This document shows positions 7,941-14,762 of a stretch of 15,877 nt of DNA, one piece after another. The DNA is taken from the NCBI GenBank assembly GCA_002450895.1, contig DKAR01000099.1:1-15877 (forward strand). The letters are read 5' to 3'. This DNA comes from Proteobacteria bacterium UBA6921. Lineage in GTDB: Bacteria > Pseudomonadota > Gammaproteobacteria > SG8-11. Made by a program: the position numbers and the translations under genes. Position 1 is the first letter of the stretch. Each line of letters begins with the position of its first letter. The notes under the pieces were generated by a model. It worked only from the letters and a program-made list of their open reading frames with translations. It did not search any database and was not told the DNA's origin.

Positions 7941-9818
7941 ATGAAGTCAAAGTTGGGGCACTACGAGATTCAATCCGAGCTGGGCCGGGGCGGAATGGGC
8001 GTCGTCTACAAGGCCTGGGATCCGACGCTCGGTCGCAGCACGGCGATCAAGGTCCTCTCCGAGGCGTTGTCGCATGATCCGGCGATCGTCGAGCGCTTCA
8101 CGCGCGAAGCCCGGTCGATGGCGGCGCTCAACAATCCCAACATCCTGCAGATCTATTTCATTGGCGAAGACCACGGCCAACCGTATTTCGTCATGGAGTT
8201 TGTGGAGGGCCAGACGCTCGCGCAACGCATCAAACGCGAAGGCAAACTGCCCCTCGGCGAGGCATTGCGCATATTGAAGGAAACCGCCAGCGGCCTCGCC
8301 GCCGCGCATGCCCGCGGCGTGATCCACCGCGACATCAAACCCGGAAATCTGATGCTGACGCAGGATGGCCACGTGCGCATCGCCGACTTCGGCATCGCCA
8401 TGGTTTCGGACATCCAGGAACGTCTGACGAATACCGGCGAATTTGTTGGAACGCCGGGGTACGTGTCGCCAGAAATCTGCATCGGGCGCCCCATCGATCA
8501 CCGCACCGACATCTTCGCGCTGGGCGTCGTGCTTTACGAAATGTTGACGGGTAAATTGCCGTTTGAAGATGTGAGCCCGTTGGGCATGATGGTCAAAGTC
8601 GTAAAATCCGAAGTGCCCGACATTCGAACACTGAACGCCGACGTGGACGCCCGCACGTCAGCAATTCTGGCGCGCATGATTGCGAAAGACCCGTCGCAGC
8701 GCTATCAAAGCTGCAACGACATCCTTGCCGATCTCGCGGGTCACGATGCAATTTCGGCACCCGGTGCACCGACGCCGGCATTCATCGCGGAAACGCAGGC
8801 GCTGTCTGAAATGCCGACGCAGCTTTTGGAAACCAACGCGCCGACCGAACTCGTTAACTCGGTGGCGCCTACACCCATACGACCGCTCGCCGTGGCGGCT
8901 TCGACGCTCCCGGCTGCTCCTCCGCCGAGCCGGCGTCGCCAACCGGCGGGACCGGTCATTGCCGTCGCGGTTGCACTCGCCGTCGGCGTCGCGGCTGCCG
9001 CGGCGTGGGTCGTGCGAGGCGGCAAGCCCGAGTCGACGCCCCCGGAGGCGACGGCGTCACGTGCGCCGATCCCCGAATCGAATGAACCGACCAACCTGCC
9101 ATCGAAACCCGATGCAACGCCGACCCCGGTGCGTGAACCCGCCGCACCGAGTGCGCCGGTTGCGACTGCGGCCGTTGCGGTCGCCGCATCATCCGCCGCA
9201 TCATCCGCCGCATCATCCGCCGCAGTGCCGACGCAAGCGACCGCAACTCCGGTTCCAGAGCCCGCCGCCGTTGCGGTCAGCGCTCCCGCCGCACCGCCTG
9301 CGCAAGCCCAACCGATCCAAACGGCCAAACTTGTGGACAAGCCGGCAGCGCCCGCGGCCAAACCGCGTGCACGCCGCGTCGTGGTGGTCGCCACTGGTGA
9401 TCCGGCAATCGCACTACCGGCGGAACGCCAGATCGAGGACGTGTTGCATGATCGCGGTGTCGAGATGCTCGACGAGACAGTATTCCCCGGGTTCAGAAAA
9501 ATCGACGGACGCGAGCGCGTGGATGTCGCGCAGCTGAGCGACCTGGTGCGCCGCAATGGCGCCGATGTGTTGGTTCTGGCGGAAGTCCAATATCTGGGCG
9601 AGCGGGATCTGCATTACTACGGGCGGACCAGCACGCTTTACACGACCAACCTGAACGTGCGCGCCGTGTTGCTTGCCGAGCGCCGCGCATTGGGGCGCGG
9701 CTGGTCACGCAAGGTGGAGTTCACGGATATCAACGCGGAACAGCAAGCGAGTGCGGCACTGAGCCCCGTGCTACAGGATATTGCCGACAGCGTCACCAAC
9801 GCGAAACAACAAAACTAG
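7941..9818 (+). CDS. Transmembrane Ser/Thr protein kinase (PknB type) with C-terminal alpha/beta domain
   Basis: 625 residues. The N-terminal Hanks-type kinase has all catalytic motifs: glycine loop GRGGMG (15-20), ATP-binding Lys37, helix-C Glu56, catalytic loop HRDIKPGN (129-136, Asp131), DFG (149-151) and SPE (176-178) in place of APE. Kinase ends near residue 268. A Pro/Ala linker follows, then one TM helix (about 338-358), then a low-complexity Ala/Pro/Ser/Val region (360-475) with three exact ASSA repeats (416-427). A folded domain occupies about 477-621: strand RRVVVVATGD, NGADVLVLAEVQYLG (539-553) and LNVRAVLLAERRALGRGW. Its pattern recalls CsgG/LpoB-like periplasmic domains, but that match is tentative. 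Topology implies a cytoplasmic kinase and an external sensor or binding domain. ATG 7941 follows a GGGGG stretch. No phosphatase or FHA partner is adjacent; likely monocistronic. Ligand and targets unknown. Confidence 0.92.
   Translation: MKSKLGHYEIQSELGRGGMGVVYKAWDPTLGRSTAIKVLSEALSHDPAIVERFTREARSMAALNNPNILQIYFIGEDHGQPYFVMEFVEGQTLAQRIKREGKLPLGEALRILKETASGLAAAHARGVIHRDIKPGNLMLTQDGHVRIADFGIAMVSDIQERLTNTGEFVGTPGYVSPEICIGRPIDHRTDIFALGVVLYEMLTGKLPFEDVSPLGMMVKVVKSEVPDIRTLNADVDARTSAILARMIAKDPSQRYQSCNDILADLAGHDAISAPGAPTPAFIAETQALSEMPTQLLETNAPTELVNSVAPTPIRPLAVAASTLPAAPPPSRRRQPAGPVIAVAVALAVGVAAAAAWVVRGGKPESTPPEATASRAPIPESNEPTNLPSKPDATPTPVREPAAPSAPVATAAVAVAASSAASSAASSAAVPTQATATPVPEPAAVAVSAPAAPPAQAQPIQTAKLVDKPAAPAAKPRARRVVVVATGDPAIALPAERQIEDVLHDRGVEMLDETVFPGFRKIDGRERVDVAQLSDLVRRNGADVLVLAEVQYLGERDLHYYGRTSTLYTTNLNVRAVLLAERRALGRGWSRKVEFTDINAEQQASAALSPVLQDIADSVTNAKQQN
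9186..9221 (+). repeat. Three exact 12-bp tandem repeats inside the kinase gene
   Basis: The unit GCATCATCCGCC occurs three times in direct succession, each encoding Ala-Ser-Ser-Ala in the linker between the TM helix and the C-terminal domain. The repeat keeps the reading frame, so copy-number change would only lengthen or shorten the linker. Confidence 0.9.
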
Positions 9819-9820
9819 CC

Positions 9821-9874
9821 GCGCGTCGCGATCACACGACGCGCAACTCGACGTCCGCAGTGTCGACTGCGGAC
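9821..9874. terminator. Two tandem hairpins after the kinase gene
   Basis: Directly after the kinase stop codon lie two perfect 8-bp stems: 9821-9828/9837-9844 (GCGCGTCG with its complement, 8-nt loop) and 9853-9860/9867-9874 (GTCCGCAG with its complement, 6-nt loop). Neither is followed by a T-tract, so they may be Rho-assisted transcript ends or 3'-protecting hairpins rather than classical intrinsic terminators. Confidence 0.4.
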
Positions 9875-9927
9875 GCATCGATTGAAAATCCCGGGCAGTT
9901 CTTTAGTGGCGCTTAACCCAGTTCTTA

Positions 9928-10319
9928 GTGGCACTTAAATTGGCGAAATTTCGTGCCCTCCCCCTGCAAGGAGGAGGGTTACGGTGGGGGTGAAATAATT
10001 GCGGTAGATGGCAAGTGTTGTCATCAACCCCCATCCCGGCCTTCCCCCTGCGAGGGGGAAGGGGCATAAGTTCCAATAAGCTCAGTTCCCGGTAAAATTC
10101 GCCGCGAGGAAATGCCCGTTCATAATGGCACCCGCTTAGCGAACGTTCGTGCCCTCCCCCTGCAAGGGGGAGGGTTAGGGTGGGGGTGGAATAATTGCGG
10201 TAGATGGCAAGTGTTGTCATCAACCCCCATCCCGGCCTTCCCCCTGCGAGGGGGAAGGGGCATAAGGTCCAATAAGCTCAGTTCCCGGTAAAATTCGCCG
10301 CGAGGAAATGCCCGTTCAT
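9928..10319. repeat. About 196-bp tandem duplication with REP-like palindromes and a gene 3' end
   Basis: Two head-to-tail copies at a constant offset of 196 bp. Over the best part, 9951-10123 against 10147-10319, I count 4 mismatches in 173 positions; similarity continues weakly to the left. Each copy carries two opposing palindromes: CCCTCCCCCTGCA-type (9956-9978 and 10152-10174) and CCTTCCCCCTGCG-type (10040-10062 and 10236-10258), separated by a segment with GGGTGGGGGT facing ACCCCCATCCC, a BIME-like layout. The right end of each copy is the last 13 codons plus stop of the DUF6488 gene; only the second copy is joined to the full gene, the first being a dead fragment (10082-10123). The rest of 9819-10277 holds no gene. 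Confidence 0.93.
10082..10123 (-). pseudogene. Duplicated 3' fragment of the DUF6488 gene
   Basis: This stretch encodes MNGHFLAANFTGN plus a stop on the minus strand, identical to the C-terminus of the intact DUF6488 gene that ends at 10278. It is joined to unrelated sequence on its upstream side and is part of the left copy of the 196-bp duplication. It has no start context of its own and is almost certainly a non-functional by-product. Confidence 0.85.
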
Positions 10320-10622
10320 GTCATAGAACATGTACAGCGTGCGCTTGGCCGGGTCTTTTGCCGCGTCGTTTTGAAACGTCACGAGCCACTCCGGCCCTTT
10401 CGAGAACGTTTTCTGTTCCACCGATTTTACCGCCACGCTGCCCCAGCTGTTTTCAAGCTTGCCCGCCTTCACCAGATCGTCGCGCTTCTTCGTCGCGGCG
10501 TCGCTGGCAGCCGCCTGAGTCATCTGTTGATGCGTATGTCCACCGCTCTCATGCTCCGCCGCATACACCGGTGCAGCGGTGAGGGCCAATCCAAGAAGCA
10601 CACTGCTTGCGAAACGTGACAT
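10278..10622 (-). CDS. DUF6488 family small periplasmic protein (copy 1)
   Basis: 114 residues. It has a Sec signal peptide (about 1-22, LLGLALTAAPVYAA), then a short His-containing mature N-terminus (EHESGGHTHQQM), then a compact domain: KLENSWGSVAVKSVEQKTF, EWLVTFQND (79-87) and TLYMFYDMNGHFLAANFTGN at the end. The EW(L/V)VTF and ANxTG motifs are shared with the second copy at 11892-12233, so the two are paralogues. I recognise the family as DUF6488, often found with metal-linked membrane genes; its biochemical role is unknown to me. ATG at 10622 was chosen over an in-frame ATG at 10811 because AAGGAG sits six bases upstream and a signal peptide follows directly. It is the last gene of the minus-strand cluster, 178 bp after the EamA gene, so it may have its own promoter. 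Its 3' end is duplicated downstream. Confidence 0.85.
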   Translation of the reverse strand: MSRFASSVLLGLALTAAPVYAAEHESGGHTHQQMTQAAASDAATKKRDDLVKAGKLENSWGSVAVKSVEQKTFSKGPEWLVTFQNDAAKDPAKRTLYMFYDMNGHFLAANFTGN

Positions 10623-10800
10623 CAGTTTCTCCTTTACGTGGGTTGAAAATGAATTCGCTCGTGGTAGCGCATTGCAAAATCCGCCGCGCGATGTGTTGCC
10701 GGAAGAATGGAGTTTTCGGCGGTTCACACATGCAAATTCCGGAGCGCCGGTCATGATAGCGGATTGTCGTTCAACCGCAATCTGCGGGCTTTCAAGAGGC

Positions 10801-11865
10801 TCAATGCTCATGCCGATGATGAATGTCCGGATAGTGTGGATGGCTGTGTTTCAACGGTTCGTGTTCGTGGTAATGCGTGTGCGGTTCTTTGCCGTCCCAT
10901 GGAAAATCATGTTTGTGCTGGTGATGTTCGTCGTGGACATGGCGGTGCGTGTGCGCGAGGCGTTCATGCTGGTGCAGGTGTACGTGGTGCTCGGTGAGGT
11001 GCAGCCACACGCCAAAGGCCATTAACGCAGCCGCGATCCAGAACAGCGCGTGCGGCACTTCGCCCAGCAGCCACAACGATAACAGTGCGCCGACGAACGG
11101 CGCAGTCGAGAAGTAGGCGCCCGTGCGCGCGCTGCCGAGATGCCGCAATGCGATGACGAACAACACCAGACTCACACCGTACCCGAACAGTCCGACGCCA
11201 CCGGCGGCGGCGAGAAGTTCGGCGCCGGGCAAAGAATTGCCGAGCGCCAGCGCGATGCCGGTATTGGTGATACCGGCGACGAGTCCCTTGATCGCGGCGA
11301 TCTGCACTGGATCACCCGCGGAAATCTTGCGGGTCAGGTTGTTGTCGATACCCCACGCGAAGCACGCGGCGACGATCGCCAGCGCCCACAGGGAAACTTC
11401 GCTGCCGCCTTGCATCGGCCACGACAACAGCACACCGGCGATGACAATCGCCAACATTCCCAGCGCAATGCGCCGGTCGAAGTTCTCCTTGAAAACAAAC
11501 CACGCGAGCAGCGCGGTGAATACACCTTCGAGATTGAGCAACAGCGATGCGCTGGCCGCGGGCACGTGCGCGAGGCCCCACATCAGAAACAGCGGGCCGA
11601 GCACGCCGCCGGCCAGCACCGCACCACCCAGCCAGGGCAGGTCACGGCGCGTGAACGCGGATTCGCGCTCGCCACCGTTTCGGACACTGCGCTGCAGCAG
11701 GAGCCAAACAAACAGACCGACACCGGATCCGAGATACAGCAACCCGGCAAGCAGGACGGGGGGCACGTCGCCGACCAACATTTTGGCCAGCGGCGTGCTC
11801 GCTCCAAACAGCGCGGCGGCACCCAGCGCGCTGGTGATACCGACGGGAATTCGTTCGGTCGTCAC
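10801..11865 (-). CDS. EamA/DMT family permease with long histidine-rich C-terminal tail
   Basis: 354 residues. The first 285 or so form the two EamA repeats of a drug/metabolite transporter with about ten hydrophobic helices, starting SALGAAALFGASTPLAKMLVG and with the second repeat near 165-285 (ALAIVAACFAWGIDNNLTRK marks its start). From about residue 289 to the end the protein is a hydrophilic tail with 25 His in 66 residues, in HxH and HH patterns mixed with Asp and Glu. Such a tail would chelate divalent metals such as Zn, Ni, Co or Cu. Ordinary EamA exporters lack it. The start is GTG at 11865 (within ATGTGACG); a GAGAG lies about nine bases before it. It lies 26 bp after the upstream DUF6488 gene, so it is co-transcribed. 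Metal transport is inferred from the tail and neighbours; exporter or importer direction cannot be told. Confidence 0.88.
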   Translation of the reverse strand: MTTERIPVGITSALGAAALFGASTPLAKMLVGDVPPVLLAGLLYLGSGVGLFVWLLLQRSVRNGGERESAFTRRDLPWLGGAVLAGGVLGPLFLMWGLAHVPAASASLLLNLEGVFTALLAWFVFKENFDRRIALGMLAIVIAGVLLSWPMQGGSEVSLWALAIVAACFAWGIDNNLTRKISAGDPVQIAAIKGLVAGITNTGIALALGNSLPGAELLAAAGGVGLFGYGVSLVLFVIALRHLGSARTGAYFSTAPFVGALLSLWLLGEVPHALFWIAAALMAFGVWLHLTEHHVHLHQHERLAHTHRHVHDEHHQHKHDFPWDGKEPHTHYHEHEPLKHSHPHYPDIHHRHEH

Positions 11866-11891
11866 ATCAGTTGGCTCTCGGAGTTGGCGAG

Positions 11892-12233
11892 CTACTGTCC
11901 AGTGTAGTTCGCTCCGACGATTTCACCGGTGAGTGTCAGGAACACGTAGAGCGTCTGTTTCGCGGCATCGCTCACGCTTTCATTCCTGAAGGTCACGACC
12001 CATTCCATCGATCCGTTGAAATCCTTCTGTTTCGCATTCGCGACGCGAATGGTCTTCCAGCTTGAATCGATTTTTCCCGCCGCGATGAGCTGGGAAACCG
12101 CCGACGTCGCCAGCGTTTCGGCCTCTTGCTGCGTCACCGGCTCGTGGGAATCTCCCGGACCGTGTGCCGATACCTGGAACGACGCCGTGCAAATCGCCAA
12201 TCCCAACATCACTGCTTTCATCGAATTACGCAT
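11892..12233 (-). CDS. DUF6488 family small periplasmic protein (copy 2)
   Basis: 113 residues with a Sec signal peptide (about 1-23, ending FQVSAHG), a mature N-terminus containing HGPGDSHEP, and a domain with KIDSSWKTIRVANAKQKDF, MEWVVTFRNESV (76-87) and TLYVFLTLTGEIVGANYTGQ at the end. It is a paralogue of the protein at 10278-10622: both have the (S/N)SW, EW(V/L)VTF, (K)xTLYxF and ANxTG positions. The copies flank the EamA permease. ATG at 12233 has AAGGAG six bases upstream, which decides it over an in-frame ATG at 12257. It lies 40 bp after the HupE-like gene and 26 bp before EamA, in one operon. A His from the signal cleavage region could lie at the mature N-terminus, a metal-binding arrangement, but this depends on the unproven cleavage site. 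Confidence 0.85.
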   Translation of the reverse strand: MRNSMKAVMLGLAICTASFQVSAHGPGDSHEPVTQQEAETLATSAVSQLIAAGKIDSSWKTIRVANAKQKDFNGSMEWVVTFRNESVSDAAKQTLYVFLTLTGEIVGANYTGQ

Positions 12234-12273
12234 AATTAGCTCCTTGAGGTTTTTCAAAAGTTGGTTGAAGTTT

Positions 12274-13401
12274 TCACAAAAGACTGTCGTGTCCTGATTC
12301 AGCGGCGGGGTTGATCAACGTGTAGCCGCCTTTGATCTTGAGCGTGATCGTCACGGGATCGCGGGTCGTGTTCTTCCAGTACCATCCAAACTTTCCGCTG
12401 AAAGGTGCAGTGAGCACGCCACTCGAGTGCTTTTCCGTGCCCTTACCAAAACTCTGGAACGTTCCGCCGCCGTCCGGATCGGCGTGAAAATCGAAATACA
12501 GCGCCGTATCGGGGATGTCCCACGCGTACTCGAATGTCGTGCCTTGCGTCAGGCGCACCTTGTATTCCAGTTCGCCGCGCGCCGGGATCGTGATCGGAAT
12601 CGTGTCTTTCCAATCCACGCTCGCCAGGGCCTGCGCTTGAGACGCTTCGACACCCGGCGCCGGACCCGGAGACGCCGCGGCAGCGCTCACCAACTCCGCA
12701 TTGGCCGTGTGCTCGTAGCCATGCATCTGCATCAGGAAGAGGAACGCGCCCGCCAGTATCAACGTGTAGTTCACCACCAGGCTGAAGGTCTGAAAGATGT
12801 GGCTCTTGCGCCAGGCGGCGATCAGCAACAGCATCGCGGCCAGGGCAGTGATCTGTCCGAGCTCGATGCCGACGTTGAACGCAATGATGTTCATCAACAG
12901 GTGGTCCTCGCTCAGCGGGAGCTCCTGCAGTCGCGTTGACAACCCGAAGCCGTGAACCAGGCCGAGGATGACAATCATCACCATCATGTTCGGCGGATTC
13001 ACGTTGAGGTGTTTGCGGAAGCCGTCGAGATTCGCGAACGCGACGTAGCTGACGCTCAATCCGATCACGGCATCGATCAGAAAATAATTGAGCTGGATCG
13101 CGTTGAACGTGGCGAAGATCAGCGTGATGCTGTGACCGACCGTGAACGCGGTAACGTACTTGGCAATATCGCGCAGCGTGGTCAGGAAGAAAATGATCCC
13201 GAACACGAACGCGAGATGATCGTAACCCGACAACATGTGCGTCATGCCGATCCACAGGTAGCGCAGGTTGCCGCCTTCGAGAATGATCCGCTTTTCTTCC
13301 TCCGACATGCCGTGGGCAAACGCGCCGCCGGATAACAGCGCGAACGCGAGCATCGCCAATGCAAGCAGGAAAAAGTTTCGCCGCAAGGACAAGGATTGCA
13401 T
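12274..13401 (-). CDS. HupE/UreJ-type permease fused to a C-terminal GOLD-like domain
   Basis: 375 residues. A signal-like first helix (7-29, ending GGAFAHG) precedes a HupE/UreJ permease with about seven helices. Family motifs are seen: GYDHLAFVFGIIFF (59-72), FTVGHSITL (86-94), GLVHGFGLS (147-155) and AFNVGIELGQ (174-183). HupE/UreJ proteins are nickel/cobalt-type permeases or secondary membrane proteins. After residue 235 comes a Pro/Ala linker and then, at about 265-362, a beta-rich domain (ARGELEYKVRLTQGTTFEYAW, split around 274-294; DFHADPD; GKFGWYWKNTT) that strongly resembles stand-alone 'transmembrane anchor' GOLD-like proteins of related metal clusters. Here it is fused. ATG 13401 overlaps the upstream DUF3240 stop by one base (TGATG), so the pair is coupled. 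Metal identity is not deducible. The longer frame back to 13479 is rejected since it overlaps the DUF3240 gene. Confidence 0.9.
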   Translation of the reverse strand: MQSLSLRRNFFLLALAMLAFALLSGGAFAHGMSEEEKRIILEGGNLRYLWIGMTHMLSGYDHLAFVFGIIFFLTTLRDIAKYVTAFTVGHSITLIFATFNAIQLNYFLIDAVIGLSVSYVAFANLDGFRKHLNVNPPNMMVMIVILGLVHGFGLSTRLQELPLSEDHLLMNIIAFNVGIELGQITALAAMLLLIAAWRKSHIFQTFSLVVNYTLILAGAFLFLMQMHGYEHTANAELVSAAAASPGPAPGVEASQAQALASVDWKDTIPITIPARGELEYKVRLTQGTTFEYAWDIPDTALYFDFHADPDGGGTFQSFGKGTEKHSSGVLTAPFSGKFGWYWKNTTRDPVTITLKIKGGYTLINPAAESGHDSLL

Positions 13402-13712
13402 CACTTGAGATGCCCTCCCTTCTCCACGGAGGTCACCCAGTAAATGCCCTGTCCGGCGATGCACTGGTCCGTGCTGCACAGCCGTTTCAGTACCGGATCG
13501 ACATGGGCGTCTTCGAGCAAAATGTCGGTGCGAACGCGTGGCACGACGCCGACGACCTTGTCACGTGCCGCCAGAAATGAGTCGCGTTCGGCCTCGATGC
13601 CGTGCCCTTCAACATGACTGAGCGTGAATCCGGAAACTTCCTTGATGCTGCGCAACAGGTGGGTCAAATCCTGTTGCACGTTGGTATGGACAATGATCGT
13701 GAGAACTTTCAC
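13401..13712 (-). CDS. DUF3240 family PII-like protein
   Basis: 103-residue cytoplasmic protein. It begins MKVLTIIVHTNVQQDLTHLLRSI and contains GFTLSHVEGHG (28-38), KVVGVVPRVRTDILL (52-66), a Cys pair LCSTDQC (78-84) and GQGIYWVTSVEKGGHLK at the end. The beta-alpha-beta order and Gly/His turn match DUF3240, a family with PII-like ferredoxin fold that often accompanies Czc/Cus-type efflux genes. PII-like proteins usually form trimers that sense small ligands or metal and modulate a membrane transporter; here the partner is probably the HupE-like permease, whose start codon overlaps this stop. The start is GTG at 13712, chosen because GGAGG lies seven bases upstream; the in-frame extension to 13910 runs through the intergenic hairpin and has no support. 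Binding ligand unknown. Confidence 0.85.
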   Translation of the reverse strand: MKVLTIIVHTNVQQDLTHLLRSIKEVSGFTLSHVEGHGIEAERDSFLAARDKVVGVVPRVRTDILLEDAHVDPVLKRLCSTDQCIAGQGIYWVTSVEKGGHLK

Positions 13713-13756
13713 TGGTGCGCCTCCAAAAAACGGAAAAAACGAATTCAATCGAGCGG

Positions 13757-13777
13757 CCGGTCCCGAAACGGGGCCGG
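13757..13777 (-). other. Hairpin between the His-rich gene and the DUF3240 gene
   Basis: On the minus strand the sequence forms CCGGCCCCG-TTT-CGGGACCGG, a nine-pair stem with one C-A mismatch and a 3-nt loop. A run of six T follows about 17 bases later, just before the DUF3240 ribosome site. It could be a weak terminator, attenuator or RNA-processing site within the cluster. Confidence 0.45.
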
Positions 13778-13806
13778 TGCTCTGACAATGCAATGAAGGA
13801 TGGCGA

Positions 13807-14214
13807 CTAGGGCGGACCGCGCGCGCCAGGACGCGCACGCGGTGGACTGCTGATTCGAACGACGATCTCTCTGAAATTTCCGCCGGGGATGACCGACATT
13901 GGCGGAACAATCAACAACACGACAACGAGCGCCAGCACCCAATGGGCGGATGGGTCTATACCGTGAACAAGATTGCCAATCGGATCCACGTCGACAAAGG
14001 ACGCATCCGTAAGGTGCTCTGTGTCGCCATCGATGTTGTCGTGGTGATTCGCCGAATGTGCGGCATGAAACTCCGCATCGTGAAAATGACGCTCACCGGT
14101 GCCATGGAACCCGGAAAGGTGAATATGCGCGCTGTTCAGCCCGATGAAACTGATCGCAATCGCTGCATACATCGCAAGCAGCCGCCGCATGAATTTGCGC
14201 AATGCGATAGACAT
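13807..14214 (-). CDS. Small His-rich membrane protein, function unknown
   Basis: 135 residues. A basic N-terminus and hydrophobic segment (about 10-26, LLAMYAAIAISFIGL) act as signal or membrane anchor. Residues 30-67 hold ten histidines (HIH, HFH, HH patterns) with Asp and Glu; then comes an acidic stretch (DASFVDVDP), a second hydrophobic helix (92-108, WVLALVVVLLIVPPM) and a short basic, Pro/Arg-rich tail (SSPPRARPGARGPP). If both helices span the membrane, the His-rich loop faces the periplasm and could bind metal. I do not recognise a named family; small His-rich proteins of this sort often accompany metal efflux operons. ATG 14214 has only a weak GGAAC upstream. It is separated from the next gene by a hairpin and 94 bp. 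A short hairpin (14238-14243/14251-14256, GGCGAC/GTCGCC) lies in its upstream leader. Confidence 0.7.
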   Translation of the reverse strand: MSIALRKFMRRLLAMYAAIAISFIGLNSAHIHLSGFHGTGERHFHDAEFHAAHSANHHDNIDGDTEHLTDASFVDVDPIGNLVHGIDPSAHWVLALVVVLLIVPPMSVIPGGNFREIVVRISSPPRARPGARGPP

Positions 14215-14324
14215 TCGTCGCTTTGTTCCATGATCTTGGCGACTCGGAGGGTCGCCGTAACCGGCATTTGATTAGATACGAACTCCAGACCTAAATCAAA
14301 AACCGGCGTATCGGCCTCGAATGG

Positions 14325-14762
14325 TCAGGCATCGACATGCTCCACCCAGCCCGACAGCTTGTTAATGCGCAGGATTCCACGAAGGGTGACGACGAGAATT
14401 GCCGCTCCGACCGCTTCGAGCACGACGGAAACCACGTCACCGTAGGAAAGACCGCTGGTGAAAATACCGGCATTGAAGAACAAACCGAACAGCACCAGAA
14501 ACCCGCCCAGGCCTGCCAGCAAAATATGAAATGTAAAATCGACCTTGAAGACCTTGTCGCGCGTGAAGTTCTTCAGCGCCAGAACATGCACCACTTCGCC
14601 GCGCAGCTCCCCGCCCACCAGAATCTCTTCGCCCGTCTTGGCGCCACTGGACAGTTCACGGTGCAACTCCACACGTTGGGGACCGACCTTGCAGGCCACG
14701 CGCCCTTTCTGGTCCGGGGCGGCGATATCACCGACAGGACCGCGTACTAATTTCAATTCCAC
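14325..14762 (-). CDS. Two-TM membrane protein with soluble N-terminal domain, function unknown
   Basis: 145 residues. The N-terminal 72 residues look soluble and beta-rich (LKLVRGPVGDI, GRVACKVGPQRVELHREL, EEILVGGELRGEVVHVLALKNF), reminiscent of a small barrel fold. Two hydrophobic helices follow (about 76-100 and 106-127), then RGILRINKLSGWVEHVDA. No signal peptide is present, so the N-terminal domain is probably cytoplasmic. The start is GTG at 14762, with AGGAGA seven bases upstream in TCAGGAGA. It is the first gene of the minus-strand run; its promoter should lie in 14763-15000. A 110-bp gap before the His-rich gene leaves open whether it belongs to the same transcript. Not recognised as a named family. 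Confidence 0.75.
   Translation of the reverse strand: MELKLVRGPVGDIAAPDQKGRVACKVGPQRVELHRELSSGAKTGEEILVGGELRGEVVHVLALKNFTRDKVFKVDFTFHILLAGLGGFLVLFGLFFNAGIFTSGLSYGDVVSVVLEAVGAAILVVTLRGILRINKLSGWVEHVDA

Noticed and set aside
8741..9556. 271-codon minus-strand frame rich in Ala/Gly
   Set aside because: Antisense of the low-complexity linker of the kinase; no signal of its own.
9903..10223. 106-codon minus-strand frame in the repeat region
   Set aside because: Consists of the tandem duplication and REP palindromes; not protein-like.
10623..10811. Upstream extension of DUF6488 copy 1
   Set aside because: Would place 63 residues before a clear signal peptide and overlap the EamA gene end; the downstream ATG has AAGGAG.
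13402..13479. Upstream extension of the HupE-like gene
   Set aside because: Lies within the DUF3240 gene; the coupled ATG at 13401 begins a signal-like helix.
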